Assembly: GCA_038373865.1 (NCBI GenBank)
Contig: JAXGGA010001122.1
Span: forward strand, 1-64,000
Direction of reading: 5' to 3'
DNA length: 64,000 nt
DNA from: Uloborus plumipes
Taxonomy: Eukaryota > Arthropoda > Arachnida > Araneae > Uloboridae
In this document: piece by piece, positions 50,823 through 61,515 of the stretch
Layout of the letters: every line of letters begins with the position of its first letter
Numbering within the stretch: the stretch's first letter is position 1
Notes under the pieces: model-generated
Told to the model about the DNA's origin: nothing
The model's input: the letters and a program-made list of their open reading frames with translations, nothing else
Databases searched by the model: none
Made by a program: the position numbers and the translations under genes

Positions 50823-51741
50823 TGGAAACATCCCCAAGCTGAATTGAAATATTTTAAGAGAATCCAAAAGAGTTTTATACAGTCTACACTGTGAATTCTG
50901 GTTAAAGAGGGGCTCTTCATTCATATTCTGATTTAAAAAGAGAAGCTCATTTTAACCCCATAATTCGTTAAGCAATAGTTTTGCGGTTTTTGGTCTTTAA
51001 TAACATAATTTCTTCCTTTCTTTATCTTAGAAAAAGTATAAAATAATGTTGAAACACTAACATTAACTGCCAGCTTTACATTCTAAATAAAACAGAAAAT
51101 TATTTTTCTGCCAATTTATCTGAATGTCAAATTACATTTCATAGCAATAAATATTTATATTTCTCGAGAAATTAGTTACCTATTCTTATTAAAATGACTT
51201 AAACATAACATCGGCGTTTAAATAAGTTACTGAATGCTAGAAAAAAAAATCAATGAACTACCATCCATGGCGTATTAATGCAGGGTTTAAACCACCTCCG
51301 AAATTTTTCACAACTATCCCAAAATGTACTTTTATAATGCTTTTTTTTTTGCTGCGAAACTTATTTACTGTGATTTATTTTATTTATTTATTTTTCTTTT
51401 TTTTTTTGTATTTATTAAAAAGTTAAATTATAGACGAAATGTACAAACTTAGTGCTTTATTTCCAGTTATTATTTTGATTGTATTGTAGCTGCATTATGT
51501 AACAAAAATGATTAAATAAAAAAACAAAGCAGTAGAATATACGTTAAAAATCAATTTTTATTGATCATATTGATTTCATAAGAGACGTATTAATAAAATC
51601 CTCCCCAAAATAAATGTCTGATTACGGTCTTGCTTTCGTCAACTAAAACTTCAGTTGGTTATTGCATAACTCAAAGTAGCATGTGTCAGTTAAAATTTAC
51701 ACCGATAAAATCCTTTGGTGGTGTATAAAATGGTTGCTCTA

Positions 51742-53540
51742 CAGGGGTGGTAAACCCGCGGCACGCGTGCCACGATGTGCCATGCCACAATGTGGCACGG
51801 CAGAGCAGTAACAGTGGCACGCGAGGACTTTTTGAAAAAATTCCTAAATTGAGGGGAAAATGTCGATCCCAAAAATATTGATAAAAATTAAAACCCTTGA
51901 ACTGATAAAAATAATGATATTATGACGATTTAGTGTCAGGACTCAGGAAGCTGGCTTACTACAAATTATCTGAACAACAATATTGCAAAGTACTTGGGAC
52001 ATCCAACGAAAGCTGTGACGCTATAGACAATGCTTTGTTAAGCATATTTGTGCTTGACACGAATGAAACTTTCGATGCTGCAGAATGAATTCTTGATCTG
52101 CAATAGTTTCTGCTACGTGGGATGAAGTTTAAAAAAATAAGTTAACTCAGCAACTAAAATAAAGAAACCAGATTGGACAAAATTCGGTATGTTTACGCAA
52201 ATGAAAACCCTTAAATTGTTTTTGTTACATTTACTTGAAATTGTTTGAGGAAAAAACTTCAAAAGTGCCATTGAATTGTCTATCACAAACTCCTTGCCAA
52301 CTAATGAGACTTTTTCTCTGTTGGTGACCCTGTAGCGTTCACTGTATTAACAAACTACGAATTAGAGCTCTGAATGTTTTGTGAACTTTTTCTGGGAGAA
52401 AGAGAAGAGTATGCAAGGTACTCCTTCAGAGAAATGTGCGATAGGTATTCAAATGAAAAATAGTCATGAGATTTTAAAATATTAGGGAGTGTGTTTTTTT
52501 TAAATATCTGGAAGGAAAACTATTGAGGACTTGCTACTTAGAAATAAAGAATAGCAATTGAATTGAACTATTTCATCTCTTATTATCCGGCGATTAAGTA
52601 ATTTAAATTTAAGATTGTACAGAAAAAAGTTTCCTAAACCAGTATAGGCCATCTACACTCTTTTATAATGAAACTTCAGTTTCTTTCTCTCTACTTCAGA
52701 GAAAAAAGAATAAAACAATTAAAATTAATACCGAAAGTAGTAAACCAAATTTAATAATGTTCCTATGATATAGGGAGAAAATTTTACACCTATTCTAATT
52801 ATTCATTTGGTGTCAGGCTTCATGATTTTCAAGATGATAAACAAAAATGCTGATCTTTTCAAATTCTTTGTCTATTTCTCAGCAAGACACTACTTCCAGC
52901 TTGGAATTATTGACCTTTTGCATTGGTTATCAAATATAAGAGCTTACTTCCACAGAAAGTCATCCACTTTGTATAGAAATTTATAAATTTGAACCAACAA
53001 ATTTTTTTCACATTTACACACTTTAGCCTTTTGCTGCTGTTATAGATTTGGCTCAAAATACATTTATGGACAAATATTTTTTTCTATGAATGCGTAAAAA
53101 TCTAAATACCATTGAACATTAATTGATAGCACTTAAAACGCTTATACTTCTTAGGATTTTTAAGAGCTAATCCTTAAATTAAAGGTAAAAAAGATACAGA
53201 CTCATAAATCACATTGAGTGCAGACTACTTAATTTTTAAAACAGAATATGCCATGTTAATTGTTTCTATTTTAAGCATAACCCAACTGACAGAGCCTATA
53301 AAAGTGTTTATTAACGATAACTCTTAAGTTTGGACTTGTTTTATCTTTACTATCACTTTAATTTCAATTACTCAGATTTACGAGAAAAAAATGTTTTATT
53401 TGGAGAAGAATTGCATAGTTAACAAAATAACCTATTTTTAACTTTTTAAAAGTTTTCAGTTTGTTGGGAAAATACAATGGTACGTTGAGCTTTTTCTCTC
53501 CAGATAGTGGCACTCTCTCTAAAAAGGTTGGCCACCCCTG
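51742..53540. mobile_element. Probable hAT relic, 1.8 kb
   Basis: Ends CAGGGGTGGTAAACC and GGTTGGCCACCCCTG are inverted in hAT style. A GGCACGCGTGCC palindrome lies just inside the left end and ATAGTGGCACTC just inside the right. Flanks share only CTCTA (51737-51741 and 53541-53545), so the duplication is unclear. The length could hold a decayed transposase, but no frame of useful length survives. Confidence 0.65.
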
Positions 53541-53545
53541 CTCTA

Positions 53546-55160
53546 TTATTTTTCATAACGATTCAAAAGTTTAAATTGCAATATCTCAAAACTGGGGTAA
53601 TTGATCGGACATAGTGACTTCTGCCGCCTAAATGCTGACAATATAATGTATTAATTCTTGAAAATATACTTTACGCTGAAAAAGACCTAATTTCTTGAGA
53701 AATACTTTTCATTAAAACAAACAACATACATTTATAGTAGCAGACTTACTTGTTTGATCTAAGAAAAATGAAAATTTTGGTATTTCTCGTTTGCTTTAAT
53801 AACATATGAGTTTGAAACACAATTTTCTACTTTTTTTAGAATGCAAAAATATTTAATTAACATTTTACCACATAAATTACAATGGAAAATTTTTAAGAAG
53901 TTTATACATAGGCAGGTTCCAAGTAGCGTTATGTGACATTAATGTTATGTAATAATAATAATGTTGAGTTCTTTTATGTTTTTATCGATTTCCATTTGCT
54001 ACTCAACAGTTATTTTTGCATTATTTAACACATTGAGTACTCCTCGTAGCTCGAGTACTCGTAGCTCGTAGCGAAACTCCTGTAGCAGTTTTGTTGAATT
54101 ACTGGAGTTTATATTTAAAAACAGTGCAGCTTTGTGAGGCACGGCTTACAGTAGGTTGGTAAACTTAACAGACATCAATTTCAGTTAAAAGTTGCAAAGA
54201 AATATATTAGTTCCAGCTGCATTTATATTTGAAAGCTAGACGCCAAGCAGTTAGTGGGTTAGTCCCTAAAATCATAAAATAAATTTGAGTTCTGAAAACG
54301 TTTGACCAGAATGGTAGCAATATGATGGTCTGAAATTCCTTCTCTTCCGACAAGAAAAATTGCACAAATCTTCTGTCCCTGTAATGCCAGACTTGCTGCG
54401 ATTGAAACGATTTTCTAGTCACTTATCAATATCATCTGATCATCCGCATTTCCTTTTTCATCTTAATCGGAATCGATACGTAGATTCTTATCGAGCTACG
54501 CCACGTTAAATTTATTCTTCATCAAGTTAGTTATTCATGATAAAAAGTGTGTTTCGTTCTGAGGAAGAGAAATTGCAGAAATCATTCATATTTTTTATTT
54601 ATTTATATTCATTATATTTATGTCTTGTGGAATCCTTTTTTTCTTGCAATTTATCTGCAAAAGAAATATTCTTACCAATTTCGATTGAGAGGATAAATTA
54701 CTTAGAAATACTTTGTTATTTATGAACGATATTCCATTTATGTTTTTTTTTACTCAATATTATTAACCATTTTTAACCTTTTTTGTCATTTTTAATCTTT
54801 ATTTGTCGAGACTTATAAATGTCCAATGTAGCAAAGTCTGGATATTGGGGGGGGGGGGGGGGGTCCTTATTTTGAATTAGATAAGTGCGTCAAATGAGGT
54901 CATTCTAAAGTTCATAGCCTAATATCTGTCTTATTTATGATTTCAGTTGGCTCCAAATGTAACATTAATTTAAACAATAATCATCACCGACTTTTAAAAA
55001 AAAATAAGGAAAACAATTCTCTGGCAAAAACTTAAGTCTCAGTTATGTTTTTCATCAGTTTTCACGAACAAAAGCAATTTAACTTTATTAGGAACCCAAC
55101 TCTGGACAAAGGTAGCATGATTGAAGACAACAAACAAAAAGTTCTGTCAAGAACTAAACG
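53546..55160. other. No recognisable gene
   Basis: AT-rich intronic sequence with a GTAGCTCGAGTACTCGTAGCTCG micro-repeat near 54046-54070 and a G17 run at about 54847. Confidence 0.5.
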
Positions 55161-56188
55161 AGCCTACTTTCCCGTACATCGACATCGGCATTCTAGCATC
55201 TAATCAATATTCTCTTGAGTTTATTCAATTCGGACGGTTCACTTAAGAGTTATTAAGTGGAGAAAGGTTGCTTGAACGGTTCAATGTTGAACGAAAAAAT
55301 GTTCAAATTGAAAATTTAAATACGGTAATGAAGTATCCTTGCCGAGATCTTTCGAACAAAAAAAAAGTTTGTTTAAATCGGACTGTTCACTCAAAAGTTA
55401 TTAGGGGTGAGAGCTTGTTTGAACGGTTCAATTTTGAACGAAAAATTGTTCAAATCAAAAATTTAAAAACGGGAATGAAGTATTCTTGATAAGATCTTTC
55501 GAACAAAAAAAAGTTTATTCAATTCGGACGGTTCACTTAAAAGTTATTAGGTGGGGAAAGGTTGCTTGAACGGTTCAATGTTGAACAAAAAATGTTCAAA
55601 TTTAAAATTTAAATACGGTAATGAAGCATCCTTGCCGAGATGCTTCGAACAAAAAAAAATATTTAAATCGGACTGTTCACTCAAAAGTTATTAGGGGTGA
55701 CAGCTTGTTTGAAGGGTTAAATGTTGAACGAAAAATTGTTCAAATCGAAAATGTAGATACGGGAATGAAGTATCCTTGAAAAGATCTTTCGAACAAAAAA
55801 AAGTTTGTTCAAATCGGACTGTTAACTAAAAAGTTAATATCGCGGGACAGGTTGTTTGAACGGCTCAAAGTTGACCTAAAAATTGTTCAAATCGAAAAAT
55901 CAAATATGGGAATGAGCTGTACTCGCCGAGATCTTTCCAACAAAAAAAAATTCGTTCAAATCGGAATGTTCATTCAAAAGTTATTTGGGGGGACAGACAG
56001 ACAGACCGACAGACCGACCGACACACAAATTCCCCATCTCAATACCCTACTTTCAAATTTTTAATTTTTCGATATTTCTTTCTTTTTTTTTTTTTGACTT
56101 TGTTTTGAACTTGGCGATATTTTTTGGATGCATTAAGCCACTTTTAATACTTTTTTCGTCTCTTTTCTTTTTAACGGGAAAGTAGGCT
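55161..56188 (+). mobile_element. Element with ~147-bp unit array and 15-bp inverted ends, copy 2
   Basis: The same termini as 44251-46014 are present (AGCCTACTTTCCCGT at 55161-55175, ACGGGAAAGTAGGCT at 56174-56188), with the same left-flank text. Array phrases lie near 55276, 55423, 55570, 55711 and 55858, about 147 bases apart. The frame at 55268-55489 spans one and a half units and shows a 49-residue period from ERFNVERKNV to ERFNFERKIV. The array ends in GACAGACAGACC/GACCGACC and the same CACAAATTCCCCATCTCAAT tail. Confidence 0.78.
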
Positions 56189-56751
56189 AAAAAGTAAGAA
56201 AAGAAAGAAAACGAAAAGAAAAAAAAAAACTTCCGACAGTACTATCAAACTAAAAAAATATTAAAATTCTTTACCTGAATAAACATATTTAACAACATTT
56301 GGTAAATTCAAAAATATTATTAAAAATTCCATATTCACCTCAATGGAATTGTGAAAGATCAATAGTTACATCCAGAGCGCAGTATTTATGTTCATCAAAA
56401 GCTCAATTCCCCCCCCCCCCCTATTGATGGGTGTTATTTCATATTTTTTACGCATTAATCATTTTAAATAAATAATTACTGTTATTCTGGAGATTTTGGG
56501 ACAAATGTCCCGGACATTCGGTGCGTCACTTTAGCGCATTTAAAAGTTGATTTTAAAAATTCATTGACTAATTTATTAAACTTAAATAAACAAAATGAAT
56601 TATGATCAAACCTTGGATAGAAAACTCATTTAAAAATACAAGCATTAAGAATTTTTTTCGCTTCGAAAAAAATCATTAACCTTTTTGCATTCAAGGTTTT
56701 TTCGATTGCAATGAGCACTGTTCATAAATCTTAATCTTCCTTTCTTCATTG
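56189..56751. other. No recognisable feature
   Basis: AT-rich intronic sequence with a C14 run at about 56409. Confidence 0.5.
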
Positions 56752-56759
56752 CCTTAAAG

Positions 56760-57501
56760 CAGCGGTCGGCGACCTAAATTAACTGGAGATCTACTTTATA
56801 AATTGGGGGGGGGGCCTACACTTTTAAGTTGAGACTATGTTGACTTTAAATTGAAGGTTAACTGTTAGTAAAAAAAGACTAATACTTATTCAGTCGAAGT
56901 TTTTAACTGCTAACATAATGCTATGTTAACCTAAATCAAAATATTATTAGGCACAAGTATCTTGTTTAAAATTGACAAATTAGTGACTATAAAATTCAAA
57001 ACTGAAAAATCACTTTTGATTTAGATGTAGAACCTAATTTTGGTTCCAGAAATTAATGTTTAATAATTCCACTAGGATACAAAATATTGCCGCGATCGAT
57101 GTGAAATGGGTTCGAGATCGATCAGTCGATCGCGGTCAGAGCCTGATTACCGCAGGGGCACTCGGGGCACTGGCCCCTCCTCTTAGTATTCAGGGGGCCC
57201 AAAATCCCCTTACTTTATGCAACGCCTCCTAAATACTAAATGCCTACTGTATATTTTACTATTATTACTAAAAGCCTACTGTGCATGTCGACGTATATTT
57301 TTCTATTAATAAGTTGAAAGCATTTTTTTTTTAAAGTTCGATCTTTGCACAAAACTTGTTTTTCATTCTAGCCATGTAAGATTTTTTTTCACTCGTAACT
57401 GATATGAGAAGGGGGGTAGGGGCCCTGAAATAAAAATGTGCCCCATGTCCAATATCAGAATGATCGGGCTCTGATCGCGGTCGATAGGTTGCCTACAGCT
57501 G
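56760..57501. mobile_element. hAT-type element carrying a nested hAT
   Basis: Ends CAGCGGTCGGCGACC and GGTTGCCTACAGCTG are flanked by an exact 8-bp duplication CCTTAAAG at 56752-56759 and 57502-57509. GATCGCGGTCGAT-type palindromes lie near the right end. About 400 bases remain after removing the nested insertion. Confidence 0.92.
57137..57473. mobile_element. hAT-type element nested in 56760-57501, 337 bp
   Basis: Ends CAGAGCCTGAT and ATCGGGCTCTG are flanked by an exact 8-bp duplication ATCGCGGT at 57129-57136 and 57474-57481. Removing it restores a continuous host element. Confidence 0.92.
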
Positions 57502-57726
57502 CCTTAAAGCACTTATGTAAAAGGACAGGGTTCATCATCAGACGCACACCTGTTCTTCTCTCTTCCGGATGCATTTTTCTTTTTCTTTTCTCATCCATTG
57601 TTTAGAGACGAACCTAAAAGTCAAATATGACGCTTTGAAGAAAAGAAGTACAATATTTTTCCCATCAAAAGCAAAAAACAAAATAAAAGGTGATCAATAT
57701 TTCTACTAATACATTATGCAAAGGCT

Positions 57727-58138
57727 CAGTGGTGCCCACAGAGCGGATTGTGGCGCAAGTTACGCCATCAAAATTTTTGGGGTTGATTTTTTTAAACTAA
57801 TTTATTTATTTATTTAAATTATTTTTTTTTAATTTAAATTATTTCGTTTATTTATGTGTTATTATTTATTCATTTATTTATTTTGCGTGCCTGTGTGTGT
57901 GCTTGAACTGTTTGGGAGGGGAAAAAGTTATTCTATTCTGCGCATAATTCGAACTTTTAAAAAATTAATAATATATAAAAAAATAAGAGTTATAATTTAA
58001 AGAAATAAATAAATAATATTTTTTTTAAATAATAAAATAAAAATTAGGGGTAAAAATAAAAATAAAAAGCAGGGGAGGGTTGTGAAAAATTTTGGGAGGG
58101 AATTTACGCCATTGAGCTTGGGGGGATGGGCACCCCTG
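57727..58138. mobile_element. hAT-type element, CAGGGGTGCCCA family, copy 2
   Basis: Ends CAGTGGTGCCCACAG and TGGGCACCCCTG are flanked by CAAAGGCT (57719-57726) and CAAAAGCT (58139-58146), matching at 7 of 8 bases. The structure is the same as 50319-50822. Confidence 0.9.
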
Positions 58139-58668
58139 CAAAAGCTTAATTGTTAAAATGATCACTACCAGTGTGATTGAAATGGTTTTGGCTAAAATTT
58201 AATTTAAATTGTTTTTAGTTAAAAATTTTGTTTTGGTCTTCTAAATATTATTTTTCTTTGTTTGAAAAAAGTGCTGTATTCAGGTAAAGTGTTCCACTTA
58301 AACTTCAATCTTTTTTTTCTTTCAGTTTATTTTTCAACAAATCAATTTTGACAATTTTTTCGTTTTGTTCATTAGTATTAATATACGTACACATGTACGG
58401 CCGACCAAAAAATATATTTTGGTCATCCCTTAGTTTATTTAAATTCAGATTTTAACTTTAAAAATATTCTGATAGGAAAAATTTTTATCTTTCTAACGGT
58501 GTCAGCAAAAAGGAATTGAGTGTGGCAAAGTTAAGCTGCAGCGAATTGGAATCAGGCAATTTTTATGTGGATGATTTCGATAACCCTTCTGATGACAATA
58601 TCTCTTACTGGCTTAACATTTAAACTCTGCAACTGTAACGTATTGAAAAGTGTTGCAACATGCTATTT

Positions 58669-59036
58669 CAGGGCTTCCCAAACTGTGGTCCGCGGACCCC
58701 TTAGGGGTCAGCCGAACTTTAGTCGGTGGTCCGCGGTGAATCACGAAAAAAAAAGGGTTTAAAGCTATAAAAGAACTTTTTTGCTTTTGAAAACCAGAGT
58801 TTTCCTTTTCGAAGTATGCTGTTGCTCTTTATGCCATACTCAATATTTTGAGACAGGTTGCTGCAAGATCATTTGGTCAAACCGTTTTCTGCTCTGACAA
58901 AATCGTACTGTCTGTCATCATGTTTATATGAATATTTTAACAAAAATTATCTTTGCACTTTCTCTAACGACAAGGGTCCGCTCCGAACTTTGATTCATGA
59001 AAGGGGTCCGCTGCTTAAAAAGTTTGGGAAGCCCTG
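58669..59036. mobile_element. hAT-type element, 368 bp
   Basis: Ends CAGGGCTTCCCAAACT and AGTTTGGGAAGCCCTG are exact inverted copies. The flanks are TGCTATTT (58661-58668) and CGCTATTT (59037-59044), matching at 7 of 8. Internal TGGTCCGCGG and GGGGTCCGCT blocks recall the widespread CAGGG-TTCCCAAACT hAT MITEs of animals. Confidence 0.93.
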
Positions 59037-59044
59037 CGCTATTT

Positions 59045-59994
59045 TATTAATAGAATAACAAAGTTCGAGTTTCAGAATAAGTATCGAATTTATGATATAA
59101 AATCCGGAAAAAATGTCCTCCCCAAGTTTTTTTAAGAGTTCACATGCGTATTACACAAAAACTAGCAAGTTAAACTTACAAAGAGTGTACAATGTATTAA
59201 CTGCAAAAAGTACTCTAAGCTCTCAACATATCAGGTCTTAGCCTAAACATAGCAATTTCATATTTAGTTACTCCTACATTTTAGAGCCCTTTATTTGAGG
59301 TATCCTAGATACTCAGATTTTTAGACCTCGGACGCTGCACATTTTTGTTTCTTATCGTTTCATAGGCCATTACTTATTTAAAATGCATCGAAATTGGAGA
59401 TGTTTCGCCGGGGAAGACTATTTGATAATTAGGTCAGTTGACGTGAAATGACTCATGTACTAAAATATTCCATATCAATCCGACAGAAGTTTTTTGTTAT
59501 AATAAAATACCATCTTTTATCAGGAATTTTGTCCTCTAATATTTATTTGTTATCTAACGAATTTTGCAATTCTGAGATAAAATATTTGTAGCACATTTTT
59601 CTTTCACAAAAAAAAGAAGAAAGAAAAAAAAACGTCAATACTTCAACAAAGATGTAATAATTCTATTGTATTCTTCTAGGATAGATAATGGTTGATAAAA
59701 TAAATGACGCATTGGAGGTGTGTAGAACGTACTTTTACTATCTTTAATGAAGGATAATTATAGTAGTTAATAGCAATAATTTAATTGTGACATAAACGAG
59801 GCAAAAAATATTTTCTAATGTTTTGGCGGTGAGTCGAAGATGTTGCATGAATTGCATTATCGCAACAGTTTGCCAAAAAACTTGTTTAATGTTCAGCAGC
59901 GGTTGGTAATAACCACATGAAATAAAGCAAGCAAGGTAATGGTTCGATTCATTGATTTCAGTGAGAGAGCGAAAGGAAGGAAGAAATATTCATG
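59045..59994. other. No recognisable feature
   Basis: AT-rich intronic sequence. Confidence 0.5.
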
Positions 59995-60293
59995 CACTGT
60001 GAAAAATGAATGTTGTTTTTACAGTATAATACAGCTAATTTTATAGCATTAAACTGTAAAAATTGCTAATTTTACAGTAATAAACTGAAATTGCTAATTT
60101 TACAGTACAAAACTGTAAAATTGTTAATTTTACAGCAATAAACTAAAATTGCTATTTTTAGTTTACTGCCGTGCATTTTACAGTTTTAAACTGGAACCTC
60201 TGCTACCAGTATTATACTGTTGTTTTTACAGTATGATACATTTAAATTTTACGGCAATAAACTGTAAAATTGCTATTTTTACTTTTTGCAATG
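59995..60293 (+). mobile_element. ACTGTAAAA-family MITE, shortened
   Basis: Starts CACTGTGAAAAATGAATG and ends TTTTTTGCAATG-like. The landmark GGAACCTCTGCTACCAGTAT is present once; the second half is mostly deleted. Confidence 0.82.
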
Positions 60294-60916
60294 TACGCAT
60301 GCTGAAAAATATTCAAATGCTGCTAAAGGTTTGTCTTGGATCATATATATTTTGAAGCCGAATTGTAACTTGAAGCATATTCAAAATTTAAAACTTTTTC
60401 ATTGAAACATGTTCTTTTGAAGAATACTTTAGAGTAAATTATTTTTTCAAATTAATTTATTTATTTTTAAATTTCGCTGACAAGTCACCAAGACATACTT
60501 AACGCTATTAAGTGACGAAACAATTTATATGGGGCTTTCTTAACAACAGTCGAAAGGTGCTGTAATTACTGAACAGCTCTTTTTTTTCCTTTAAATTTCT
60601 CTGAACCGAATGTTACTCAAACTAATCTAACTCGGATTGACATTTTAAATATTTACTCAGTAAATTCGTCGTATTAAACTAGTTTCCTTGAAATTTTTAG
60701 AATCATGATCAAAATTCTTCGTTTAGCAACATAAGTGGTTAACACCAAATATTATGACCACTCACTGCTGTGTGCTATATTATACGAGCTAATAATGCAT
60801 AGTGTTGTTCAATATTTCTGCTGTATTTTATGAACCTAAACTCTAAACTATAGTGCCTAGAAATAGTAGTGTACTCCTTCTATGCACTCTACCTAAACTG
60901 TGTCCATTTGTTTCAG

Positions 60917-61134
60917 ATATGAGTCCCTCTACATTCGGGTCTAGTCCAACTCTAGCCAATGACCATACTGAAGTCACTCCGGCTATACATGAACAGCATC
61001 TACAGTTCCAGCATCAGCTGCTACAGCTAAAGCAACAGCAACAAATACAGCAGCAGCTTCTCTTACAACATTTCCAGCAACAACAGCAGCAATTGGCTGA
61101 ACAGCATGAGAAGCAGCTGCAGGAACGAATCAAG
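60917..61134 (+). CDS. HDAC4: Class IIa histone deacetylase, glutamine-rich N-terminal exon
   Basis: The exon lies between TTTGTTTCAG and CAAG|GTAAAT. It starts with the last two bases of a split codon and ends on a complete codon. It encodes a Ser/Thr/Pro-rich lead (MSPSTFGSSPTLANDHTEVT) and then IHEQHLQFQHQLLQLKQQQQ, continuing as a Gln-rich amphipathic helix ending QLQERIK. The leucine spacing and the run EQxLQxxxxLLxLKQQQQ match the N-terminal oligomerisation helix of HDAC4/5/9, where the next residues (QQQEML) begin a new block. In this family the helix drives homo- and hetero-tetramers and precedes the MEF2-binding region; the protein shuttles between nucleus and cytoplasm as a transcriptional corepressor. 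Joined to the upstream exon this gives 86 residues. The catalytic domain is outside the window. HDAC7 lacks this helix, so HDAC4/5/9-type is the safer label. Confidence 0.9.
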
Positions 61135-61305
61135 GTAAATAAATGTCAAGAAACTAAACTCCAAATGGACTGTGTAGTGCCAACGCATTAGATTATCGCT
61201 TTCTTTGTTTCGTTTTTGTGTTCCATTTTGTTTGCTAAATTTATTTATTCCAACTATTTTTATGGTTTCTTTAAGGAAAAACATTTTTTTTAATTTTATA
61301 GGCAA
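61135..61305 (+). other. Start of next HDAC intron
   Basis: Begins GTAAATAAATG. The frame continues by chance for 19 codons beyond the donor before a stop, so read-through is not the likely product. Confidence 0.7.
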
Positions 61306-61309
61306 AATG

Positions 61310-61515
61310 GTCTACTTTCTGTTTGAATGTTGTGCGCCAGGGAGCCACGGACGCTTCCATCCGAAAAAGGGGAGATAGGTTTAGGATGCGCACTACTCGA
61401 TGCCTTCAGCTTTTGTTCGCTTACTACTTCCTCGTTGCTTTTCCCCCCTATTTCGAGAAAGTCCGAAGAGACTTGGCGCGTGCGCAGATGAGGCGGAGGT
61501 CGCACGAAAAAATTT
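61310..61515. other. GC-rich island of unknown nature in HDAC intron
   Basis: About 200 bases are far richer in G, C and CpG than their surroundings (for example GGCGCGTGCGCAGATGAGGC near 61474). All frames are short: a 69-codon frame on each strand, and neither is recognised. It could be an inserted repeat fragment, a regulatory island or an alternative exon; no splice pattern settles it. Confidence 0.4.

Larger units (their letters stand above)
49838..60916 (+). other. Intron 1 of the HDAC gene (11.1 kb), transposon-loaded
   Basis: It runs from GTGAGC to TTTGTTTCAG. It contains four hAT elements, one nested hAT, a larger putative hAT relic, the second 147-bp array element and one ACTGTAAAA MITE. 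I found no further exon-like segment inside it. Confidence 0.6.

Noticed and set aside
61063..61305. Leu-rich minus-strand frame
   Set aside because: It is the antisense shadow of the glutamine-rich HDAC exon.
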